Notes under the pieces: model-generated
What the model was told of the DNA's origin: nothing
Databases searched by the model: none
Seen by the model: the letters and a program-made list of their open reading frames with translations, nothing else
Program-made: the position numbers and the translations under genes
NCBI RefSeq assembly: GCF_025965415.1
Contig: NZ_JAOPWY010000038.1
Span: forward strand, 26,161-90,160
DNA: 64,000 nt
Origin: Nocardioides sp.
GTDB lineage: Bacteria > Actinomycetota > Actinomycetes > Propionibacteriales > Nocardioidaceae
Direction of reading: 5' to 3'
In this document: positions 47,716 to 56,042 of the stretch, one piece after another
How the letters are laid out: every line of letters starts with the position of its first letter
How positions within the stretch are numbered: the stretch's first letter is position 1

Positions 47716-48582
47716 ATGGGCGCCGACCCGTTCGTGGCCCACCGCAGCCTGCTCTTCACCGTGTCCTACGAGATGCTCGGCTCCGCCGCCGACGCCGAGG
47801 ACGTGATCCAGGAGGTCTGGCTGCGCTGGGCCGACGTGGCCACCGACCGGGTGCGCGACCCGCGGGCCTACCTCGTGCGGATGACCACCAGGCTCTCCCT
47901 CAACCGCCTGCGCACCCTCTCGCGCCGACGCGAGGACTACGTCGGCACGTGGCTGCCCGAGCCGCTGCTGACCGCACCCGACGTCGCTTTGGACGTGGAG
48001 CTCGCCGACAGCGTGTCGACCGCGATGCTGCTCGTCCTGGAGACACTGCCGCCGACCGAGCGGGCGGTCTTCGTGCTGCGCGAGGTCTTCGACGTGCCGT
48101 ACACCGAGATCGCCGAGGCGGTCGAGAAGAGCGAGCCCGCGGTGCGTCAGATTGCCGGCCGCGCGCGTGCGCACGTGGCGGAGCGCCGCCCGCGGGCCTC
48201 CGTCAGCGCGGCCGAGCGGGACGTGGTCATCGAGCGGTTCCGGGCCGCCACGGAGACGGGCGACCTGCAGTCCCTGATGGACGTGCTGGCGCCCGACGTG
48301 GTGCTGATGACCGACGGCGGCGGCAAGGTGAAGGCCGCGCTGAACCCGATCTTCGGACGCGAGAAGGTGCTCCGCTTCCTCACCGCGGTCACGCCCGACG
48401 CACTCGAGCTGGTGCCGGTGTGGCTCAACGGCTCGCCGGCGATCCAGTTCGTGGTCGCCGGCCAGCGCGACGGCGTCGGCACGATGCTCGTGGAGGACGG
48501 CGTCGTGACGCGGCTGTTCCTCGTCCGCAACCCCGACAAGCTCGGGGCGGTCAGCGGCGAGGTGGGCCTGGCCCGCGAGTGA
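47716..48582 (+). CDS. ECF41 (SigJ-like) RNA polymerase sigma factor with fused SnoaL-like domain
   Basis: A 288-residue extracytoplasmic-function sigma factor. Region 2 is at about 10-80 (AEDVIQEVWLRWADV), the linker bears the ECF41 WLPEPLL motif, and region 4 is at about 110-160 (LPPTERAVFVLREVFDVPYTEIAEAVEKSEPAVRQIAGRARAHV). A SnoaL/NTF2-like domain fills 175-280 with the DGGGK and NPDKL motifs that control activity in this group, in place of a separate anti-sigma factor. It pairs with the CMD gene in front and probably drives both from the 47063 promoter. Confidence 0.94.
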   Translation: MGADPFVAHRSLLFTVSYEMLGSAADAEDVIQEVWLRWADVATDRVRDPRAYLVRMTTRLSLNRLRTLSRRREDYVGTWLPEPLLTAPDVALDVELADSVSTAMLLVLETLPPTERAVFVLREVFDVPYTEIAEAVEKSEPAVRQIAGRARAHVAERRPRASVSAAERDVVIERFRAATETGDLQSLMDVLAPDVVLMTDGGGKVKAALNPIFGREKVLRFLTAVTPDALELVPVWLNGSPAIQFVVAGQRDGVGTMLVEDGVVTRLFLVRNPDKLGAVSGEVGLARE

Positions 48583-48659
48583 CCGGACCCGTGGCGTGCG
48601 TTCGCGCTGAGCGGAACGCCGACCGGAATCGTCGGTGCCGCCGCCCACGTTGAGAGGGC

Positions 48660-51014
48660 ATGACGCAGAACCTCTCACTCCCGGTGGTGTTCCTCCACGA
48701 CACGGTCGTGCTGCCCGGCATGGTCGTGCCCATCGAGCTCGACGACTCCGCACGCGCGGCCATCGACGCCGCGCGCCTCGCGCACGACTCCGAGCCGGAG
48801 TCGGCGCCCACCCGGGTGCTGGTCGCCCCGCGCCTCGAGGACCGCTACGCCACGCACGGTGTCGTCGCCGTGGTGGACCGGGTCGGCCGGTTCGCGGGTG
48901 GACGGCCCGCCGCCGTGCTCCGTGCCGAGCGCCGCGTCGCCATCGGCGCCGGCGTGGCCGGGCCCGGGGCCGCGCTCTGGGTGGAGGCCGAGGAGGTCCC
49001 CGAGACGGCGATCACCGACGAGCTGCGCGCCCTCGCGGAGCAGTACCGCACGCTCGTCGTCTCGATCCTGGAGCGTCGTGAGGCGTGGCAGGTGATCGAG
49101 ACCGTGCGACAGATCGCCGACCCGGACGCGCTGGCCGACACCTCCGGCTACGCGCCGTACCTCTCCGACGACCAGAAGCGCCAGGTGCTCGAGACCCCCG
49201 ACGCGGGCGACCGGCTGCGCCTGCTCGTCGAGTGGACGCGCGCGTACGACACCGAGGACGAGGTGAACGACAAGATCGGCCAGGACGTCCGCGAGGGCCT
49301 GGAGAAGAGCCAGCGCGAGTTCCTCCTGCGCCAGCAGCTCGCGGCCATCCGCAAGGAGCTCGGCGAGGGCGAGCCGGACGGCTCGGACGACTACCGCGCC
49401 CGCGTCGAGGCCGCCGACCTGCCCGAGGCGGTCCGCGAGGCCGCGCTGCGGGAGGTCGACAAGCTCGAGCGCTCGAGCGAGCAGAACCCGGAGGCGGGCT
49501 GGATCCGTACGTGGCTCGACACCGTCCTCGAGCTGCCGTGGAACGTGCGCACCGAGGACTCCCACGACGTCGCCGCCGCGCGCGCCGTGCTCGACGCCGA
49601 CCACCACGGCCTCGACGAGGTCAAGGACCGCATCACGGAGTACCTCGCGGTGCGGGCGCGGCGGGCCGAGCGCGGCCTCGAGGTCGTCGGCGGCCGCGGC
49701 TCCGGCGCAGTGGTCCTCCTCGCCGGCCCTCCGGGTGTCGGCAAGACCTCGCTCGGCGAGTCCGTCGCCCGGACCCTGGGCCGGAAGTTCGTCCGTGTCG
49801 CCCTCGGCGGTGTGCGCGACGAGGCCGAGATCCGTGGTCACCGTCGTACCTACGTCGGCGCCCTGCCCGGCCGCATCGTGCGCGCCGTCAAGGAGGCCGG
49901 CTCGATGAACCCGGTGGTGCTGCTCGACGAGGTCGACAAGGTCGGCGCGGACTACCGCGGCGACCCGGCCGCCGCGCTGCTCGAGGTGCTCGACCCGGCG
50001 CAGAACCACACCTTCCGCGACCACTACCTCGAGCTCGACCTCGACCTGTCGGACGTGCTCTTCATCGCCACCGCCAACGTCGTCGAGCAGATCCCGTCAG
50101 CGCTGCTGGACCGCATGGAGCTGGTCACCATCGACGGTTACACCGAGGACGACAAGGTCGCCATCGCGCGGGACTTCCTGGTGCCGCGTCAGCTCGAGAG
50201 GGCGGCGCTGACGCCGGAGGAGGTCACTGTCTCCGACGAGGCCCTCGGTGAGCTCGCGGCCAACTACACCCGCGAGGCAGGGGTGCGCCAGCTCGAGCGG
50301 TACCTGGCCAAGGCGTTCCGCAAGGCGGCGACGCGTCTGGCGACGGGGGCGGTCGACCGGATCGACATCGACAAGGACGCCCTCGCCGACCTCGTCGGAC
50401 GACCGCGCTTCACCCCCGACAGCCACGAGCGCACCGACGTGCCCGGTGTCGCCACCGGCCTCGCCGTGACGGGTCTCGGCGGCGACGTGCTCTACGTCGA
50501 GACGTCCGTGGCCGACGGCACGGCCGGCCTCACCGTCACCGGCCAGCTCGGCGACGTCATGAAGGAGTCGGCCTCCATCGCACTCTCGTGGGTGCGGGCA
50601 CACGCCGCGGACCTCGGGATCGAGCCGGCCGCGTTCGAGCGGTCGATCCACGTGCACTTCCCGGCGGGCGCGGTCCCGAAGGACGGTCCGTCCGCCGGCG
50701 TGACGATGGTGACCGCCCTCGTGTCCCTGCTGACCGGGCGACCCGTGCGCTCCGACGTCGGCATGACCGGCGAGGTGTCGCTCGCGGGACGGGTGCTGCC
50801 GATCGGCGGTCTCAAGCAGAAGCTGCTGGCCGCCCAGCGCGCGGGGCTCAGGACGGTCTTCGTCCCCGAGCGCAACCGCCCCGACCTCGACGACGTACCT
50901 GCCGAGCTGCTCGCCGATCTCGACGTGCGCCCGGTCGGCCGGGTCACCGACATCCTCGCCGATGCCCTGGAGGGTGCGCCGGCGGCGTCGGAGGCCGCGA
51001 CCACCGCCGCCTGA
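48660..51014 (+). CDS. lon: ATP-dependent endopeptidase La (Lon)
   Basis: A 784-residue cytosolic AAA+ protease. The LonA N-terminal domain begins LPVVFLHDTVVLPGMVVPIEL. Walker A GPPGVGKT is near 355, Walker B VVLLDEVDKVG near 420, and the Ser-Lys dyad consists of Ser678 (KDGPSAGVT) and Lys719 (PIGGLKQKLLA). Length is normal. It degrades misfolded and regulatory proteins. GAGAGGG precedes ATG 48660. I looked for an HspR (HAIR) operator in the 77-base upstream gap and did not find one. Confidence 0.97.
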   Translation: MTQNLSLPVVFLHDTVVLPGMVVPIELDDSARAAIDAARLAHDSEPESAPTRVLVAPRLEDRYATHGVVAVVDRVGRFAGGRPAAVLRAERRVAIGAGVAGPGAALWVEAEEVPETAITDELRALAEQYRTLVVSILERREAWQVIETVRQIADPDALADTSGYAPYLSDDQKRQVLETPDAGDRLRLLVEWTRAYDTEDEVNDKIGQDVREGLEKSQREFLLRQQLAAIRKELGEGEPDGSDDYRARVEAADLPEAVREAALREVDKLERSSEQNPEAGWIRTWLDTVLELPWNVRTEDSHDVAAARAVLDADHHGLDEVKDRITEYLAVRARRAERGLEVVGGRGSGAVVLLAGPPGVGKTSLGESVARTLGRKFVRVALGGVRDEAEIRGHRRTYVGALPGRIVRAVKEAGSMNPVVLLDEVDKVGADYRGDPAAALLEVLDPAQNHTFRDHYLELDLDLSDVLFIATANVVEQIPSALLDRMELVTIDGYTEDDKVAIARDFLVPRQLERAALTPEEVTVSDEALGELAANYTREAGVRQLERYLAKAFRKAATRLATGAVDRIDIDKDALADLVGRPRFTPDSHERTDVPGVATGLAVTGLGGDVLYVETSVADGTAGLTVTGQLGDVMKESASIALSWVRAHAADLGIEPAAFERSIHVHFPAGAVPKDGPSAGVTMVTALVSLLTGRPVRSDVGMTGEVSLAGRVLPIGGLKQKLLAAQRAGLRTVFVPERNRPDLDDVPAELLADLDVRPVGRVTDILADALEGAPAASEAATTAA

Positions 51015-51029
51015 CCGACTCGGTGCGGG

Positions 51030-51131
51030 TCAGGCGTTCTCGCCCAGGCTGTCGTCGGCGAGGTTGTCGACGTCGTTGCCGTGGCCCTCGGTCCTGAAGC
51101 GCTCGAACGAGGCGTGGACCTCGGCATCGGC
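51030..51131 (-). pseudogene. ppa: Remainder of ppa beyond an in-frame amber codon
   Basis: After TAG (51132-51134) the same frame continues for 33 residues, ADAEVHASFERFRTEGHGND and onward, to TGA 51030. The first part matches the conserved C-terminal helix of actinobacterial pyrophosphatases (EAEAEVxxSxERFK), so this was coding sequence in a recent ancestor, or still is if the stop is read through or is an error. Confidence 0.75.
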
Positions 51132-51569
51132 CTAGACGAGGCCGACCAAGTCGGCACCTTCGACGGACTTGCCGGGCTCGAGGTCCTTGTAGACGTCGTA
51201 GATGTGCTGGATCTCCAGCCGGTCGTACTTGGAGACGTGGTTGATGTCGCGCAGGTGCTCCAGGCGCGGGTCGTGGCTCGGCACGCACAGCACCTTGTCG
51301 TCGCCGCCGGCCTCGTCGGTCATGCGGAACATGCCGATCGCCCGGCACTCGATCAGGCAGCCCGGGAAGGTCGGCTGCTGCAGGATCACGAGCGCGTCGA
51401 GCGGGTCGCCGTCCTGGCCGAGGGTGTTCTCGATGAAGCCGTAGTCGGCCGGGTAGGCCGTCGAGGTGAACAGCATGCGGTCGAGGCGGATCCGCCCGGT
51501 GTGGTGGTCGACCTCGTACTTGTTGCGCTCACCCTTGGGGATCTCCACCAGCACGTCGAAGCTCAGCAC
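51132..51569 (-). CDS. ppa: Inorganic pyrophosphatase, ended early by an in-frame TAG
   Basis: A family I soluble pyrophosphatase, hydrolysing PPi to drive biosynthesis. From GTG 51569, preceded by GGAGGA at 5 bases, it begins [21 protein letters not shown] and has all catalytic blocks: the Lys/Arg/Tyr substrate set, [23 protein letters not shown] with the metal-binding Asp residues, and [17 protein letters not shown]. It stops after EGADLVGLV at TAG 51132, about 34 residues before the expected end, where homologues read ADWVxRAEAEAEV. The active site is intact, so partial activity is possible, but the C-terminal helix is lost unless the codon is read through. Confidence 0.85.
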   Translation of the reverse strand: MLSFDVLVEIPKGERNKYEVDHHTGRIRLDRMLFTSTAYPADYGFIENTLGQDGDPLDALVILQQPTFPGCLIECRAIGMFRMTDEAGGDDKVLCVPSHDPRLEHLRDINHVSKYDRLEIQHIYDVYKDLEPGKSVEGADLVGLV

Positions 51570-51669
51570 GTCTTCCTCCACACTCTCGGCACGCCATCGG
51601 GCCGTCGCCAGATCAAGGTATGTCGCGTCCGGCGAGAGCCCGACGCGGGGTCGTGGGGGCAGTGTCCCG

Positions 51670-51675
51670 CACAAT
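51670..51675 (+). promoter_or_regulatory. -10 box (CACAAT) for dacB
   Basis: CACAAT is followed by 7 bases and ATG 51683, consistent with a leaderless dacB mRNA and with choosing that ATG over ATG 51674. Confidence 0.4.
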
Positions 51676-51682
51676 GGCCCCG

Positions 51683-53161
51683 ATGCGCGAAGCGAGAGGG
51701 TCGAAACGTCCACGACGTGAGGTACGCCACCTCGTCGGGGCATGGCTGCCGGTGGTGCTGGTGCTCGCCCTGCTGGCGGCCGGCGTCGGCGCCTACCGCT
51801 TCGAGTGGGGTCCGCGCTACCTGCCCGGCCTTGCCGCCGATCCGGTGACCGAGCCGGAGGCGGTGCTCCCGCCGGCCGGGCTCGACCTGCCCGCGTGGGC
51901 CACTCCCGCGCCCGTAGCAGGAGCCGATGACGCCTCCGCCCCGATCGTCGCCGACAAGGTGTCCGCGGCCGTGACGCCCGACCTCGCCGACCCCGACCTG
52001 GGCACGCACGTGGTCGGTGCGGTGACGTCGCTGACCCCTGGCTCGGAGACCTGGACCTCCGGTGACGGTCGCTACCTCCCTGCCTCGACCACCAAGCTGC
52101 TCACCCTCGGCGCGGCCCTTGCGACGCTCGGCCCCGACCAGACGTTCACCACCCGCGCCGTCCGCGGGGAGAGGCCCCGTGAGGTCGTGCTCGTCGGCGG
52201 GGGCGACCCGCTCCTCGCCAGCAAGCCGCTCACCGTGGCGGAGGCCGACTCCACCTACCCCGCCCGCGCCGACGTCACCTCGCTCGCGCTCGAGGCCGCC
52301 GCGGCCCTGGGCGGGACGGGGCGGGTCAAGGTCCGCTTCGACGACAGCCTCTTCACCGGGCCGACCGACAACCCGGCCTGGCGCCGCGACTACGTGCCCG
52401 ACGACATCGTCAGCCCGATCACCGCGCTCATGGTCGACAGCGGGATCGAGCCCGATGGCGAGGCGCGGTCCGACGATCCGTCCCTCGCCGCCGCCCGCGC
52501 CTTCGCCGAGGCCCTGCGCGCCACCGGGCTGACGGTGGTCGGCGACCCCGAGCGGGTCGTCGTACCTCCCGGGGCGGAGGAGCTGGCCGCGGTCGAGAGC
52601 GCCCCGCTCGGTGAGATCGCCGAGCGCATCCTCGACGTCAGCGACAACGAGGGGGCCGAGGTGGTCGGCCACCAGGTCGGCCTCGCCACCTCCGGCACCG
52701 GGTCCTTCGAGGCCGGCGCGGCCGGCGTGCTCGGCACCCTGCGCGGGCTGGGCATCGACGTCACCGGCGACGAGGTGTACGACGGCTCCGGCCTGTCGCG
52801 CCGCAACCGGGTCTCGACCACCACGCTCCTCGCGCTGCTCCAGCACGCGGCCGGACCGGACGGCGACCCGGTGCGCAGCCTGCTCACCGGGATGCCCGTC
52901 GCCGGGTTCACCGGCTCGCTGACCTACCGCTTCGCCGAGGGCCCGGCCGTCGCACGTGGGCTGGTGCGCGCCAAGACCGGCACGCTGACCGGCGTCCACG
53001 CCCTCGCCGGCATCGCGGTCGGCCGCGACGGCGAGCCGATGGCGTTCGTCTTCGCGGCCGATCGCGTCCAGGCCGAGGACAAGCTCGACGCCCAGGAGGC
53101 GATCGACCGCGCCGCCGCCGCTCTCGCGGCCTGCCGGTGCTCAGCACCAGCCGCTGGTTGA
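51683..53161 (+). CDS. dacB: D-alanyl-D-alanine carboxypeptidase/endopeptidase (PBP4 type)
   Basis: A 492-residue class C penicillin-binding protein. One N-terminal membrane anchor ([20 protein letters not shown]) is followed by the periplasmic S13 domain: SxxK in [12 protein letters not shown], SxN in [12 protein letters not shown] and KTG in [10 protein letters not shown]. It trims cell-wall peptides outside the membrane. It is divergent from ppa, the usual actinobacterial order. The last codons (CSAPAAG) and the stop are read from the first unit of a repeat array, so the original C-terminus has been altered. Confidence 0.93.
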   Translation: MREARGSKRPRREVRHLVGAWLPVVLVLALLAAGVGAYRFEWGPRYLPGLAADPVTEPEAVLPPAGLDLPAWATPAPVAGADDASAPIVADKVSAAVTPDLADPDLGTHVVGAVTSLTPGSETWTSGDGRYLPASTTKLLTLGAALATLGPDQTFTTRAVRGERPREVVLVGGGDPLLASKPLTVAEADSTYPARADVTSLALEAAAALGGTGRVKVRFDDSLFTGPTDNPAWRRDYVPDDIVSPITALMVDSGIEPDGEARSDDPSLAAARAFAEALRATGLTVVGDPERVVVPPGAEELAAVESAPLGEIAERILDVSDNEGAEVVGHQVGLATSGTGSFEAGAAGVLGTLRGLGIDVTGDEVYDGSGLSRRNRVSTTTLLALLQHAAGPDGDPVRSLLTGMPVAGFTGSLTYRFAEGPAVARGLVRAKTGTLTGVHALAGIAVGRDGEPMAFVFAADRVQAEDKLDAQEAIDRAAAALAACRCSAPAAG

Positions 53162-53331
53162 GAAGGTCGCGCAGCGGTCGGCCGCTGGTTGAGCAGGTCG
53201 CGCAGCGGTCGGCCGTTGGTTGAGCAGGTCGCGCAGCGGTCGGCCGCTGGTTGAGCAGGTCGCGCAGCGACCGTGTCGAAACCGCGCTCGGCCGCTGGTT
53301 GAGCAGGTCGCGCAGCGACCGTGTCGAAACC
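53152..53331 (+). repeat. Direct repeat array (31, 31, 31, 48 and 39 bases)
   Basis: Five units each begin CGCTGGTTGAGCAGGTCGCG (the first with GAGAAGG, the third with CGTTGG), starting at 53152, 53183, 53214, 53245 and 53293. The last two carry the longer ending CAGCGACCGTGTCGAAACC. The first unit supplies the dacB stop codon. Related sequences of the form GGTTGAGCA...GTCGAAACC are, to my knowledge, dispersed repeats in Nocardioides-type genomes. Confidence 0.85.
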
Positions 53332-53348
53332 AAGGCGACCTTTGAGGT

Positions 53349-53405
53349 GGGTTTCGACGCGCGGTCGCGACCTCGCAGGCTCGGTCGCGCGCTTGCTCAA
53401 CCTCC
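53349..53405 (-). repeat. Inverted, degenerate copy of the same repeat
   Basis: GGTTTCGAC (53350-53358) and TGCTCAACC (53394-53402) are the reverse complements of the two ends of the direct units, with altered sequence between. Facing the last direct unit, it can form a large hairpin between dacB and the metalloprotease gene. Confidence 0.65.
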
Positions 53406-53440
53406 CGCCACACGCGCGGCACTCGTTCCTCGTGCCCCGC

Positions 53441-53446
53441 TAGTGT
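53441..53446 (+). promoter_or_regulatory. -10 box (TAGTGT) for the metalloprotease-tilS operon
   Basis: TAGTGT lies 6 bases before ATG 53453 and immediately after the repeat region. Confidence 0.5.
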
Positions 53447-53452
53447 CGTGAC

Positions 53453-54469
53453 ATGAACCTCGTGGACTGGGACTTCGCCGTGACCGTGGGCTCCCGGATC
53501 GCCGGTCCCGGCCCCGAGGTGTTGGCCGACGAGGCGGTCGCGGCCGTGGTCGAGCTGCGCGAGGGGGCGGACCGCTCCACCCCGCTGGTCCAGGAGTTCA
53601 CGGGCCTGCACGCCGCCCCCGGGACCGCGCCGGTGCTCGTCGTCGACCGCGGCGGCTGGGTCCAAGCCAACGCCGACGGGTTCGCCAAGATCCTCGCCCC
53701 CATCGTCGACAAGCTCACCGAGAAGAAGGGCGCACCCTCCGCCTTCGCCGAGGCGGTCGGCTCGCGCGTCACCGGCGCCGAGGTGGGCCTGATGCTCGGG
53801 TTCCTCGGCACCAAGGTGCTCGGCCAGTTCGACCCCTTCTTCGCGCCGCACGGCCGGCTGCTCCTGGTCGCGCCCAACATCGTCCACGTCGAGCGCGAGA
53901 TCGGCGCCGACCCGCACGACTTCCGCCTCTGGGTGTGCCTCCACGAGGAGACCCACCGCGTGCAGTTCACCGCCAACCCGTGGCTGGGCGAGCACCTGAT
54001 GACCCAGATGAACGCCGTCGCCGACACCATCGAGCCGACCGCGATCCTCGAGGGCGTACGACGTGGCGCCGCGGCGATCCGCGGTGGCGACGGCAGCATC
54101 CTCGACCTCGTGTCCTCGCCGGAGCAGAAGGAGATCCTCGACCGGGTCACCGGCGTGATGTCGCTCCTCGAGGGCCATGCCGACGTGGTGATGGACGACG
54201 TCGGGCCGAGCGTCATCCCCTCGGTCGGGCAGATCCGCAAGAAGTTCAACCAGCGCCGCCAGGGTGTCGGCACCCTCGACCGCTTGCTGCGCAGGCTCCT
54301 CGGCCTCGACGCCAAGATGGCGCAGTACCGCGACGGCGCCGTCTTCGTCCGCCACGTCGTCGACAAGGTCGGCATGGAGGAGTTCAACGCCGTCTGGAGC
54401 GGCCCCGACACCCTTCCCTCGAAGGCCGAGATCACCGACCCCGACGCCTGGGTCGCCCGCGTGCTGTGA
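53453..54469 (+). CDS. Zinc-dependent metalloprotease (Zincin_2, F420-associated family)
   Basis: A 338-residue zincin. The HExxH motif is HEETHRVQF at 164-168, and the downstream MSLLEGHADVVMDDVG supplies the third ligand region. It starts MNLVDWDFAVTVGSRIAGPGP, the family's conserved opening. The family is called coenzyme F420 biosynthesis-associated from phylogenetic co-occurrence; its substrate is unknown. Its TGA overlaps the tilS GTG, the standard actinobacterial pairing. Confidence 0.92.
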   Translation: MNLVDWDFAVTVGSRIAGPGPEVLADEAVAAVVELREGADRSTPLVQEFTGLHAAPGTAPVLVVDRGGWVQANADGFAKILAPIVDKLTEKKGAPSAFAEAVGSRVTGAEVGLMLGFLGTKVLGQFDPFFAPHGRLLLVAPNIVHVEREIGADPHDFRLWVCLHEETHRVQFTANPWLGEHLMTQMNAVADTIEPTAILEGVRRGAAAIRGGDGSILDLVSSPEQKEILDRVTGVMSLLEGHADVVMDDVGPSVIPSVGQIRKKFNQRRQGVGTLDRLLRRLLGLDAKMAQYRDGAVFVRHVVDKVGMEEFNAVWSGPDTLPSKAEITDPDAWVARVL

Positions 54470-55473
54470 CGCTCCACCCCTCCGTCGCGGTGGTCCGGGT
54501 CCCGGTCCGCGCCGCGCTGTCAGGCCTCGCCGCGGCGGACGTCGTGGCTGTCGCGTGCAGCGGTGGCGCCGACTCGCTGGCGCTGGCCTCGGCCGCGGTC
54601 TTCGAGGGTCGCAAGCAGGCCCTGCGGGTGGTGGGGGTGACCGTCGACCACGGCCTCCAGCCCGACTCGGCCGCGCAGGCCGACCGGGTGGTGGCGCAGC
54701 TCGCGGCGATGGGCGTCGACGAGACGGTGACCGCACGCGTCTCCGTCGACGCGGCGTCGGGAGTCGGGCCCGAGGCCGCGGCGCGGGAGGCGAGGTACGC
54801 CGTCCTGGAGGAGGTCGCCGCCCGCCTGGGCGCCCGCGCGGTGCTGCTCGGACACACCCTCGACGACCAGGCCGAGACCGTGCTCCTCGGCCTGGCCCGC
54901 GGCTCCGGCGGGCGGTCGCTGCAGGGGATGCGGCCGGGCTTCGGCGTCTTCGCGCGCCCGCTGCTCGGCGTACGACGGGCCGACACCGTCACCGCCTGCC
55001 AGGTCGAGGGGCTGGAGTTCTGGGACGACCCGCACAACCACCTGCCCGCCTACACGCGCGTCCGGGTGCGGGACCGGGTGCTGCCGGTGCTCGAGTCCGA
55101 GCTCGGGCCGGGGATCACCGAGGCCCTCGCCCGCACCGCCGAACAGCTCCGCGAGGACACCGCCCTCCTCGAGCAGCTCGCCGACCGGCTGCTGGAGGAC
55201 GCGCGCCGGGAGGGCGGGCTGGCCGTCGAGGTGCTCGTGGCCGCGCCACCGGCCCTGCGGCACCGCGCCGTCCACCGTGCCGCGCTCGAGGCCGGCGTAC
55301 CCGCCTCCGAGCTGACCCGCGGGCACGTGGTCGAGGTCGACAAGCTGCTCGTCGCCTGGCGGGGCCAGCGGTGGGTCGACCTCCCCGGCCCGCTCCGCGC
55401 GCTGCGCCGCGGCGGGCTGGTGGTGTTCGAGGCTCCTGGCCTGCTTCGGGGTCGTGGAGGTCACCGCGAATGA
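54466..55473 (+). CDS. tilS: tRNA(Ile)-lysidine synthetase
   Basis: A 335-residue N-type ATP pyrophosphatase. The PP-loop is VAVACSGGADSLALA, followed by VTVDHGLQPDSAAQADRV, LGHTLDDQAETVLLGLARGSGGRSL and WDDPHNHLPAYTRVRVRDRVLPVL. It converts C34 of the minor tRNA-Ile to lysidine so that it decodes AUA, and is essential. Length fits the short actinobacterial form. The GTG start overlaps the metalloprotease stop (GTGA). Confidence 0.96.
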   Translation: MTLHPSVAVVRVPVRAALSGLAAADVVAVACSGGADSLALASAAVFEGRKQALRVVGVTVDHGLQPDSAAQADRVVAQLAAMGVDETVTARVSVDAASGVGPEAAAREARYAVLEEVAARLGARAVLLGHTLDDQAETVLLGLARGSGGRSLQGMRPGFGVFARPLLGVRRADTVTACQVEGLEFWDDPHNHLPAYTRVRVRDRVLPVLESELGPGITEALARTAEQLREDTALLEQLADRLLEDARREGGLAVEVLVAAPPALRHRAVHRAALEAGVPASELTRGHVVEVDKLLVAWRGQRWVDLPGPLRALRRGGLVVFEAPGLLRGRGGHRE

Positions 55474-55607
55474 CCCGAGCCGGGCCCGCGACGAGCGCGG
55501 CGGGGGCTAGTCTCGGACAACTGTCGGAGACCGAGCAGCTGTCCCTTCGGCGATGGAGACCGTACCCACGACCCCTCGAACGGGTCCTCGAGCCTGACAG
55601 GGAGTCC

Positions 55608-55979
55608 ATGCACCGACTGCTGGTCGTCGATGACGAGAACGACATCCGGGAGCTCATCGAGCTGACACTGCGCAGGAAGGGGTACGACGTCACCGGCACC
55701 GGTGACCCGCGTGCAGCGCTCGCCCTGGCCTCGGAAGCGAACTTCGACGCTGCGCTCCTGGACTGGAGCATGCCCGAGATGGACGGCGGCGAACTGTGCG
55801 CGCGGTTGCGTGAGCTCCCGAGCATGCGCGACACGCCCATCCTCATCGTCACCGCCTACGCCGACACCGCGACCCGCGACCGGGCCAGCGCTGCCGGCGC
55901 GACCGCTTTCCTCCCCAAGCCCTTCTCGCTCAAGCGCCTCGCCGAGGTCGTCGCCGACCTCCTCGAGCCGGGTGCGTGA
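55608..55979 (+). CDS. Single-domain response regulator (CheY-like)
   Basis: A 123-residue receiver with no output domain: LLVVDDENDIRELIELTLRRKGYDVT, phosphoacceptor Asp in AALLDWSMPEMDG, Thr in ILIVTAYAD and Lys in FLPKPFSLKRL. All catalytic positions are present. GGGAG lies 4 bases before ATG 55608. The kinase gene begins 63 bases downstream, making a likely phosphotransfer pair. It interrupts the usual tilS-hpt adjacency. Confidence 0.9.
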   Translation: MHRLLVVDDENDIRELIELTLRRKGYDVTGTGDPRAALALASEANFDAALLDWSMPEMDGGELCARLRELPSMRDTPILIVTAYADTATRDRASAAGATAFLPKPFSLKRLAEVVADLLEPGA

Positions 55980-56030
55980 CCCTAGGATGCTAGTGGCGGC
56001 GAAAGCCCTCTCCAGGCCGGCCGGGCCACT

Positions 56031-56036
56031 TACTGT
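56031..56036 (+). promoter_or_regulatory. -10 box (TACTGT) for the histidine kinase gene
   Basis: TACTGT is followed by 6 bases and GTG 56043, a leaderless layout that gives the kinase its own promoter. Confidence 0.5.
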
Positions 56037-56042
56037 CAGCGC

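Noticed and set aside
48583..48659. Possible HspR (HAIR) operator or promoter hairpin upstream of lon
   Set aside because: No CTTGAGT-N7-ACTCAAG pattern; only a short GCGTTC/GAACGC dyad with mismatched centre is present.
53152..53331. CRISPR array
   Set aside because: Units are contiguous with no unique spacers, are unequal in length, and no cas gene is nearby.
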